DNA from: Aquarana catesbeiana
Taxonomy: Eukaryota; Chordata; Amphibia; Anura; Ranidae
Length of the DNA stretch: 64,000 nt
Direction: 5' to 3'
Assembly (NCBI RefSeq): GCF_042186555.1
Contig: NC_133326.1
Coordinates: 689,912,708-689,976,707 of the forward strand
A program made the position numbers and the translations under genes. Shown here piece by piece: positions 56,141 to 64,000 of the stretch (position 1 is its first letter; each line of letters begins with the position of its first letter). The notes below the pieces were generated by a model. The model saw only the letters and a program-made list of their open reading frames with translations. It was not told the origin of the DNA and did not search any database.

Positions 56141-57082
56141 ATGTGTGAAGACAACCAAACTGAAGTCGATGAGTTTTTTCTTCTTGGATTTCAAAGCCTC
56201 CATACATTTAAAACTCTTCTCTGCATTGTGTTCTTCTTGTGTTATATAGTGATATTAATTGGAAACTTCATTATTATTGTTCTAATATCGATTAATGACC
56301 ATCTTAAAATCCCAATGTTCTACTTCCTCAAACACTTGGCAATAGCTGACCTAATATTAACCACCACCATTATCCCAATGATGTTAGAAATTATACTAAA
56401 GGATGGAATTACAATTTCTGTTACTGCCTGCATCATCCAAATGCATTGGTTTGCTAATTGTGGAATTGTGCAATGTTTACTTATTGCAATTATGTCCTAT
56501 GATCGATATTTGGCCATATGTAACCCAATGCATTATCATTCAATAATGCAGCCCCATGTGTGTCTTATGATGGTGGTCTGGTCTTGGTTGTTGGTTGTCT
56601 TTGTGTCGGGTGAATTCATTTTGGTGTACCAGCTACATTTTTGTGATGGGAAGAACATTGACCATTTCTTCTGTGATTCTGGTCCAGTGATAGAGTTGTC
56701 TAACTCAGATATTTCCCTTTTTGTAATGGTTGATCTTTCTCTTTCAATTATAGTTGTTTTTATTCCATTTGCCTTTATTATTGTGACCTATGTCTTCATC
56801 TCCTTCACTATATTACACCTTTCTTCAACCAATGGAAGACGGAAAGCCTTTTCTACATGTAACTCGCACTTGGCCACTGTGTGCACATATTATGGGAGCT
56901 TAATGGCCATTTATTTGACACCAGCTGATAAGAGATCACCTAATACAAACAAATGTATGTCTCTTTTCTACATTGTGACAACTCCATTGTTGAATCCTCT
57001 CATCTACAGCCTGAGGAACCACAAGATCAGAAACAGCATTAAAAAAATGTTCAGAAATTTTAAAACACTAAATTTACAATGA
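56141..57082 (+). CDS. Class II olfactory receptor, segment B copy
   Basis: An intact single-exon frame of 313 codons, tandem paralogue of 21441-22382. All family motifs are kept: Asn5 glycosylation site, Gly41-Asn42 in TM1, PMFYFLKHLAIADL, MSYDRYLAIC, KAFSTCNSHL and NPLIYSLRN. The 17 differences from the A copy are N19S, F28C, C32F, N40I, L103W, T109I, L143M, I152V, L184I, F197V, V208I, T231N, S241N, F259L, S262A, I312L and H313Q (A to B). Several lie in or near TM3, TM5 and TM6 (103, 109, 197, 208, 259), where odorants bind in this family, so the ligand range may differ. The start is the same as in A. Expression and ligand are unknown. Confidence 0.96.
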   Translation: MCEDNQTEVDEFFLLGFQSLHTFKTLLCIVFFLCYIVILIGNFIIIVLISINDHLKIPMFYFLKHLAIADLILTTTIIPMMLEIILKDGITISVTACIIQMHWFANCGIVQCLLIAIMSYDRYLAICNPMHYHSIMQPHVCLMMVVWSWLLVVFVSGEFILVYQLHFCDGKNIDHFFCDSGPVIELSNSDISLFVMVDLSLSIIVVFIPFAFIIVTYVFISFTILHLSSTNGRRKAFSTCNSHLATVCTYYGSLMAIYLTPADKRSPNTNKCMSLFYIVTTPLLNPLIYSLRNHKIRNSIKKMFRNFKTLNLQ

Positions 57083-57186
57083 AACTATATCTTCATAGTC
57101 CATGTTTCTAAGATGCAAATTCATTTTCAAGTTTCATGTAAATTGATCGATGGGTGTATAGTTTTAGAATCTTTGACTTGACTTTC

Positions 57187-59015
57187 CCACCGTCATTATT
57201 TAGGCATCTAAAAAATTAAAACTGATCTCTGATTTTGGGCTGGATTACCAAGAGGCAGTAGTTTTGTTTTTCTAACAAGTGATTTTTAGCTTAGAATTTC
57301 AGCTATTTTCCTTAATATTTCTTATTTTCTCAACATCTCTTAGTTTGAAGTTGATTAGAAAGAAGTAGCCACTTAGGGGGCTTGTTTGGGAGTTGTAATT
57401 TAGTGATTGTGTATTTTTACAGTGGTCCTTTGATTGATTTGGTGGTAATATAGTCTTTTTGGGTAATTGGAACACAGCATTTACTGGTACTTATTGCTGT
57501 CTTCCCATTTGCTAGCTGCCTCTTTTTCTAAGAAATTTGAGCTAAAAACTTTGTTTGGCATGGCTGCTGAGTAATCTGAGGCAGCAGCATCCAATTGGAC
57601 AGCCGCTTACCTATGACCCCTACGGAGGCCTAAGAGGAATGTGATTTCTTCCTATCCTCCACTCTCTTTGTATGGTGGTGCTGTCAGTGCCAACTGTGCA
57701 GGGAGGCCAAACTACACCTGCCTACATGCTGATTGTGCGGCTGAGGTTTCAGCCTATTCTTCATTGTCTCTGGTATATCCCCCTTTCCCATATTCACTGC
57801 TAGAGGTAGAAAATGAAAGGATTTTGAAACCCTCTAGCAAACCTCCTAAAAAATGTAAACACGTGCTTTCTCCTGAGACAATCTAGTGTCTCAAATGTGC
57901 AATATACATTAGTAAAAACAGGTATTTACCACTGAGTAATTCCGATGTTTAACACCTTCCCGCTAAGCCTATAGCAAAATGACGCCAGGCAGGGGTTTCA
58001 TTGTTCTGACTGGATGTCATATGATGTCCTTCCGAACAAGCCACTCGTGTGTGCCCCTGAGGGGCGAGCAGCACGTCGATCGGTGGTGCAGTGTGTTGCA
58101 CCGCATCTCCGATCACGGTAAGGACCCTATGACGTAGGATCTATACTATGTGATCAGCTATGTCCAATCACAGCACACCACCACTGATGCCCACATGTGC
58201 CCACCAGTGATGCCAATAAGTGTCCATCAGTGCTGACTTTCAGTGCCCATCAGTGATGTCTGTCAGTGCCTCCTCATCAGTGCCACCTATCAGTACTGTC
58301 TATCAATGGCCATCAGTGCCACTTATCAGTGCCCATAAAGGCTGCCCATCAGTGCCACCTATCATTGCCCATCAGTGCAGCCACATCAGCGCACATCAGT
58401 AAAAGGAGAAAAATTACTTATTTACAAATTTTATATCAGAAATTAAGAAAACCTTTTTTTTTTAATTTTCTGTCTTTTTTCATTAGTTTAGCAAGAGATT
58501 ATAAACTCGGTGGTGATCAAATGCCACCAAAAGAAAGCTCTATCTGCTTCAAAAAAAAATGATAAAAATTTCGTTTGGGTACAGCATTGCATGACTGCGC
58601 AATTGTCATTCAAAGTGCGACAGCGCTGAAAGCTGAGAATTGGCCTTGGCAGGAAGGGAGTGAAAGTGCTTGGTATTGGTTAATGGGTATTTACCTAAAA
58701 TACACTTTCTCTAGACCTTTGATGCCAGAGATAAACATTAGCCATGTGTTGCAGCACACTGAGCTTGAAAACTGAGTGTAGAGCTACTAAACAGTTGTAC
58801 CGCTGGGGTGCACGAAAAAAACCTGACAGCTCCGGTCGGAGACACTGTACTAACCACGCGCGGTTAGTGTAGCGATCTCGCAGGTAGGCTGATGTGTTCT
58901 AACAAGGGGGTTCCCCCCCCCCCACCAGAACACTCCGATCATCACTCTCTGCCATTGACTGAGAGCGCTGATCAGGAGATGGTCAGCTGCTGGTGTCTTC
59001 CAGCTTTTGCGTCCG
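57187..59015. other. 1.8-kb stretch present only in segment B
   Basis: It is absent from segment A at about 22488. No gene recognised. It includes a run of imperfect cagtgcccatcagtg/ccacctatcagtg repeats (58195-58400) and a stretch around 57960-58130 resembling common frog dispersed repeats. An 81-codon frame at 57641 has no known relative. Whether this is an insertion in B or a loss in A is not settled. Confidence 0.6.
58195..58400. repeat. Imperfect tandem repeat of cagtgccca(c)tatcagtg units
   Basis: Units of 12-25 bp based on catcagtgcc recur through this stretch. Open frames across it are artefacts of the repeat. Confidence 0.8.
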
Positions 59016-59384
59016 ATAGACCAACATACAAAGGGGCAGAATGTTGACTGTTTTTTTTTTTTTAACTGGCAAATGTCTACATTTTGCCTGCGTGTATGGG
59101 GCTTAAGTCTATATCACATACCAAAAACAAAAAAAAATACTCTATAAATGCCGAGCACACAAATCCACCTATCCACCTGAAAACATCAACATGCCAATAA
59201 TAAAATCTGGGCAAACCATTAAGCCTCCCTAATGTCTTGACTTGTAAATATGCTTTATAATGTAATGTGATTACTGATTATGCTTAACCTTTCTATGTCC
59301 ATTTTCTTGCGTGTTTTATGTTCTTTAGAAAGAAAGATGATGTAACACCTTGTGGTGAACACAACATGTTACAGTGAAATTAAA

Positions 59385-59835
59385 GGCATTTTTTTTTTTT
59401 AAATAACAAACATGTCATACTTACCTGCTCTGTGCATTGGTTTTGCACAGAGAAGTCCAATCCTCTTCTTTTTTGGGTCCCAGCTCCTGGCCTCTTCCTC
59501 CTGCCAAGTGCCCCCATAGCAAGCAGCTTGCTATGGGGGCACCTGAGCAGGCTTGCTCCCGATCTGCAGCTCTGTGTGTCCATTCACACACAAAGCGTGG
59601 CTAGGCTCCGCCACCACTCTCTCCTCATTGGCTCACTGACTGTGATTGGCAGTAGCAGGAGCTGATGGCTCTTGCTGATGTCCTAGCCAATAAGGAGGAA
59701 GAGACCCGGGAGAGCCATTGCTCTCATGCAGATCGCTGGATAAAGGTATGGCTCAGGTAAGTATTGAAGGTGCTGCTGCACACAGAAGGTTTTTGACCTT
59801 CACGCATGAAGGTCAAAAACCTTGAGCCTTTACAA
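59385..59835 (-). repeat. Dispersed non-coding repeat with internal hairpin, segment B
   Basis: Paralogue of 22845-23312 with the same cccccatagcaagcagc palindrome and the aaggtttttgacctt hairpin. Confidence 0.65.
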
Positions 59836-61123
59836 CCACATCAAATACAGAGCTTGAATGCCCCAAACATTTATATTCTAAACTAAAAAAAGACCGGAAA
59901 AAAATGTTTGTTTTGGTCAGAAAGGATAAATTATATTTACAATTTCAGCAATGAGATGGAGCTGTAAGCTTCTTTTTACATCCGAATGGATCCACCATTG
60001 TACAGTATGGTGTGGTCGGTGGCCCGTGCATGTCAGTCGTTTTCCTTTGGACTGACCGCTATTGGGTTTCCCTATAAGTCACTTACTTTTTGTCTTTAGT
60101 TATTATCTTTGTACATTTACTTTGTGACCATTTGGAAATATCCTCTGACACATCATATGGAAATTAGGGTAATCCCCCTCTTGTTTCTCCTGTGTCGCCA
60201 AATGTCTACACTTTATATGATGTATTGTTATACAACCTGATATACTTGTTTCAGTGATTTATGTGTAGCCCTGTTATAGGGGGGTCATATGAAGTTGCCC
60301 TCTCCACACAGGCTATGGCGCTAACCTGTGGGTAACTAAATGAGCCAGAGCCTTCGCTAAAGGAAGAGTGGACTATGAATATATAAGTGGCAGTGCCTCC
60401 ACCAAGAACAGGGCTCCAGTGTATGTAGAGATGATCCCTTTCCAGGACAGTAACTAGTAACATACCCAAAATAACTGACAGCAGTAGTACTAATACACCC
60501 AGCATAGATTTCTAAGAGTAAAGATATGCAGACATACCAGCAGGTGATTAGTGAAACTTTATATATGATAAAGTGATGGCATTACATACAACTAAAGCAA
60601 TAACAAGAAGAATGTACATATGTCTGAGAAGAACAGTGTATATATGTATCTATATATCTGGATATATAACTAAAAACATTTAACACCAATACCTCAATGT
60701 AGGCCCTGTGGCACAGTTCAGTTGCAGGAGCCCCTGATGAGCTGGCTTGCAGGGCGTAACACAATCCGGCTTGAGAGGACAAACACTGATGCATCTGTGG
60801 AGCGGTGGCTTCCTGGGGACGCTTGTACAGACAAACACACCAATGGCGAAGACGTCTGGAACACACCACCTGCAAGGCAAATCAGGCCTATCTAGCCTAT
60901 CTCTTGGTCCCTAACTTTACTATATGCTATCAATGCTACCGGACAGCTACCTATCTAATTGGCCATCGGAAGCCTATCGTGTCGCTACCCCGAGCTGTTT
61001 ACCATTCCTTAGGTTAATACCAGCTAGGAACCCCCCCAGACCCAAAAAAAAAAAAAAAAACAGTGAGCTACACAGTGCAGTAACACTTGCCTATTGTCAC
61101 TTTTCAACCTGGATACAGCACAA

Positions 61124-61125
<2 letters not shown>
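59836..61125. other. Duplicated non-coding stretch, no gene seen
   Basis: It matches 23313-25580 of segment A without the 714-bp insertion and without 25265-25480. An A-run is at 61044-61061. Confidence 0.6.

Positions 61126-61184
<59 letters not shown>
61126..61184. repeat. (GA)n microsatellite
   Basis: About 29 GA units, located at the point where segment B lacks the 25.6-31.66 kb part of segment A. Confidence 0.97.
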
Positions 61185-61190
<6 letters not shown>

Positions 61191-61337
61191 TATAACATTC
61201 TTGTCATTTTAAAATAAATATTTTTTAATTGGTGTTTTAACACACTTACATCCCCCTACTCCATCCTCCTTATTTGGAGACTTGGGGTTCCCTCTTTCTC
61301 TTACTAGCTTCTTTTTACATGTTTACCTACTTTCTTA

Positions 61338-62440
61338 AATATATATTTTAACATCGGGGGTTGGTTTAGCTTAAAGGTAGAGCTTACCAGTGAGCCGAGT
61401 CCACGCCAGATACGCAGTTTTAAGGGCTTGTAGGCCCACTTTTATTAAAGAAAGAAAATGTCCAATAACAGAAGTGTTGCCCACACAGGGGTTTCAGCTT
61501 TCCACAGCAACAATGTAAGTTCAATCAGAAATACCAAGCCACCTGGCTCTCTTTAGCAGCACTGCTGCTCAAACTTATGCTTCAGCCCTCTCGGCTCTAT
61601 AAAAGAGTTCCTGTACACCCAGTACCTCAGCACTCTTTTCCAGCCCACAGGCTTAGACCCTCTGTCTGCTCTGACAGACAGACCTGTGCAGACATGCACA
61701 CTTCTCCCTTGCTTGCCTGGACTCCTCGGGAGGGTGGAGCCCAGAACTATGGTCAGGTGTCTACAAATAGCCCAACACACACCTGACCAGTCAATATGCT
61801 GGTGGATCTCAAAATCTGGAGAAAGCTGCAAAAGCAGTTTTCTCCAGTCCACATTTATGCTCTGAAGCCTTGCCCCAAGCAAATGTGCATACCCTATGTC
61901 CACTTTAACCCCATTTTCATAGTGACAGGGACTCTCACTATCATAGTTGCCAACATTGTAAAAAAAAAATGTGGGACACTTTTGTGGCTGTAGGCGGAGC
62001 TGTCCAATAATTAGGGGGCGGGGCATTCACCAGCAGGCGTGGCCTATCAAAAACAGACAAGTGCGGCGCGCGAAGCGCGGCGCGCCAAAAAATGGGCGTG
62101 GTTTATGCGAAATTGTGGGCGTGGCTTAAATGGGCGTGGCTCTAGAGGGTGTGGTTAGAGTCTGAAATGAATGAGGGATGGAGAGGGGGGGAGAGGGGGA
62201 GAGAGAGGGAAATGACGGGACAGCAGCCCTAGATCCTACACAATAAAAATATGTGTATTCTAGAAAGTTTAACAATCAGCAGATAAAGATACTCCAAACA
62301 CCTGGTGTTAATGCTTCAATCATCCCGGCACCATGGTTGTTATGGTGTCAGGATGATTGAAGCGCATTATTTCTATTATTACATTGTAATATAAAATGAA
62401 ATCATTCAACTCACCATAATGCAGAATCAGTGGGATCCCT
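61338..62440. other. Non-coding flank of segment B
   Basis: No gene recognised. It includes cacttttattaaagaaag (an AATAAA on the minus strand) near 61440, which may belong to an old LTR element. A likely dispersed repeat runs from atagttgccaacattgta (61942) to about 62225, with gggcgtggc/gggcgtggtt repeats. A hairpin is at 62311-62364. Confidence 0.5.
62311..62364. repeat. Hairpin with ~23-bp arms
   Basis: gcttcaatcatcc...caccat pairs with atggtg...ggatgattgaagc around the loop ggttgtt, with one mismatch. Confidence 0.9.
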
Positions 62441-62469
62441 GAGCGTGTCACCTGCCACGTCGCCTGCCA

Positions 62470-64000
62470 CCAGCCATCCGTCCTTGCTTCAGATGTCCGA
62501 GCAGAGTCCGTCCTTGCATCAGGTGCCCCCAGCGGAGCCCCCCTCACATCAGAAGTCCCCAGCGGAGCCCCCCTCACATCAAGAGTCCCCAGCGGAGCCC
62601 CCCTCACATCAGGAGTCCCCGGCGGAGCCCCCCCTCACACCAGGAGTCCCCAGCGGAGCCCCCCTCACACCAGGAGTCCCCGGCGGAGCCCCCCTCACAC
62701 CAGGAGTCCCCGGCAGAGCCCCCCTCACATCAGAAGTCCCCAGTGGAGCCCCCCTCACACCAGGAGTCCCCGGCGGAGCCCCCCCCTCACATCAGGAGTC
62801 CCCGGCGGAGCCCCCCTCACACCAGGAGTCCCCGGCGGAGCCCCCCCTCACATCAGGAGTCCCCGGCGGAGCCCCCCTCACATCAGAAGTCCCCGGCGGA
62901 GCCCCCCTCACACCAGGAGTCCCCGGCGGAGCCCCCCCTCACATCAGGAGTCCCCGGCGGAGCCCCCCCTCACATCAGGAGTCCCCGGCGGACCCCCCCC
63001 TCACATCAGGAGTCCCCGGCGGAGCCCCCCCTCACATCAGGAGTCCCCGGCGGAGCCCCCCCTCACATCAGGAGTCCCCGGCGGAGCCCCCCCTCACATC
63101 AGGAGTCCCCGGCGGACCCCCCCCTCACATCAGGAGTCCCCGGCGGAGCCCCCCCTCACATCAGGAGTCCCCGGCGGAGCCCCCCCTCACATCAGGAGTC
63201 CCCGGCGGAGCCCCCCCTCACATCAGGAGTCCCCGGCGGAGCCCCCCTCACATCAGGAGTCCCCGGCGGAGCCCCCCCTCACATCAGGAGTCCCCGGCGG
63301 AGCTCCCCCTCACATCAGGTGTCCCCAGTGCCCCCCCTCACATCAGGAGTCCCCGGCGGAGCTCCCCCTCACATCAGGTGTCCCCAGTGCCCCCGCCTCA
63401 CATCAGGTGTCCCCAGTGCCCCCCCCTCACATCAGGTGTCCCCAGTGCCCCCCCCACTCACATCAGGTGTCCCCAGTGCCCCCCCCCCACTCACATCAGG
63501 TGTCCCCAGTGCCCCCCCACTCACATCAGGTGTCCCCAGTGCCCCCCCCTCACATCAGGTGTCCCCAGTGCCCCCCCCACTCACATCAGGTGTCCCCAGT
63601 GCCCCCCCCCTCACATCAGGTGTCCCCAGTGCCCCCCCCACTCACATCAGGTGTCCCCCCCCTCACATCAGGTGTCCCCAGTGCCCCCCCCACTCACATC
63701 AGGTGTCCCCCACTCACATCAGGTGTCCCCAGTGCCCCCCCCCACTCACATCAGGTGTCCCCCCCTCACATCAGGTGTCCCCAGTGCCCTCCCCCCCTCA
63801 CATCAGGTGTCCCCAGTGCCCCCCCCACTCACATCAGGTGTCCCCAGTGCCCCCCCCTCACATCAGGTGTCCCCAGTGCCCCCCCCCCTCACATCAGGTG
63901 TCCCCAGTGCCCCCCCCTCACATCAGGTGTCCCCAGTGCCCCCCCCACTCACATCAGGTGTCCCCAATGCCCCCCCCCACTCACATCAGGTGTCCCCAGT
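62470..64000. repeat. GC-rich minisatellite, runs off the window
   Basis: From about 62520 to 63330 the unit is ~31 bp (cctcacatcaggagtccccg gcggagcccc type), with variants caccaggag and catcagaag. From about 63310 to the end the unit is shorter, 28-30 bp (cctcacatcaggtgtcccca gtgcccc type), with variable C-run length. The two types alternate once around 63310-63370 and are otherwise separated. There is no spacer diversity, so it is not a CRISPR array. It continues past 64000. Confidence 0.96.

Larger units (their letters stand above)
37932..61337. repeat. Segmental duplication, segment B
   Basis: Second copy of segment A (about 6405-31822), in the same orientation. The offset is 34,700 bp at the olfactory receptor gene. 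B has its own insertions: MITEs at 40243, 40731 and 43324, the large hAT at 47285, and 1.8 kb at 57187. It lacks those specific to A. Confidence 0.88.

Noticed and set aside
57641..57886. 81-codon frame in the B-specific stretch
   Set aside because: No domain, no counterpart in segment A, and composition like the surrounding non-coding DNA.
61370..61430. tRNA-like sequence (gtttagcttaaaggtagagc)
   Set aside because: It resembles a tRNA A box, but no cloverleaf or proper B box could be built by eye. Not supportable as a tRNA or SINE head.
62470..64000. Possible CRISPR array
   Set aside because: The units are contiguous with no unique spacers, and the setting is a vertebrate genome. It is a minisatellite.

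Overview
The window is vertebrate nuclear DNA and is almost certainly amphibian, probably a true frog (Ranidae). Supporting signs are class II olfactory receptor genes without introns, a very high repeat load, and a typical amphibian mix of mobile elements: hAT, Tc1, PIF/Harbinger-like MITEs, L1-clade LINEs, Penelope-like and DIRS elements. The genus call is an inference. No prokaryotic, CRISPR, rRNA or tRNA feature was found.

Layout. 1-5.4 kb: a broken minus-strand hAT transposon, split by a solo LTR and joined to Penelope-like and Harbinger-like fragments. 5.4-6.4 kb: non-coding DNA with a 124-bp foldback. About 6.4-31.8 kb is segment A of a large direct duplication. About 37.9-61.3 kb is segment B, the second copy. 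Each holds, in the same order: the 3' part of a hAT-like element, a decayed L1-clade LINE, a second decayed hAT, shared non-coding DNA, a decayed fragment resembling the germ-cell RNA-binding protein DND1, and one intact olfactory receptor gene (21441-22382 and 56141-57082, 313 aa each, 17 differences). Between the segments (31.8-37.9 kb) lie two dead Tc1 elements, an AT-rich simple repeat and the LINE endonuclease region. After segment B (61.3-64 kb) a GC-rich minisatellite starts and runs off the window.

Because A and B are paralogous, each serves as an empty-site control for insertions in the other. This lets insertion boundaries and target-site duplications (TSDs) be read directly. Only in A: a Penelope-like element (14-bp TSD), a hAT MITE (8-bp TSD), two Harbinger-like MITEs (TAA/TTA TSD), a triplicated 110-bp unit, a 714-bp insertion (17-bp repeat), and probably a foldback hAT that carries a DIRS-type element. 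Only in B: a complete 7.0-kb hAT (8-bp TSD) whose 1088-codon transposase frame is open except for one stop, two Harbinger-like MITEs and a small hAT MITE.

The only host genes that look functional are the two olfactory receptors. I did not find a clearly new biological system. The most informative features are the near-intact hAT with its structured 5' repeat array, hammerhead-ribozyme-like motifs in Penelope-like sequence, the three-level nest at 25.7-31.5 kb, and the datable tandem duplication of an olfactory receptor locus.
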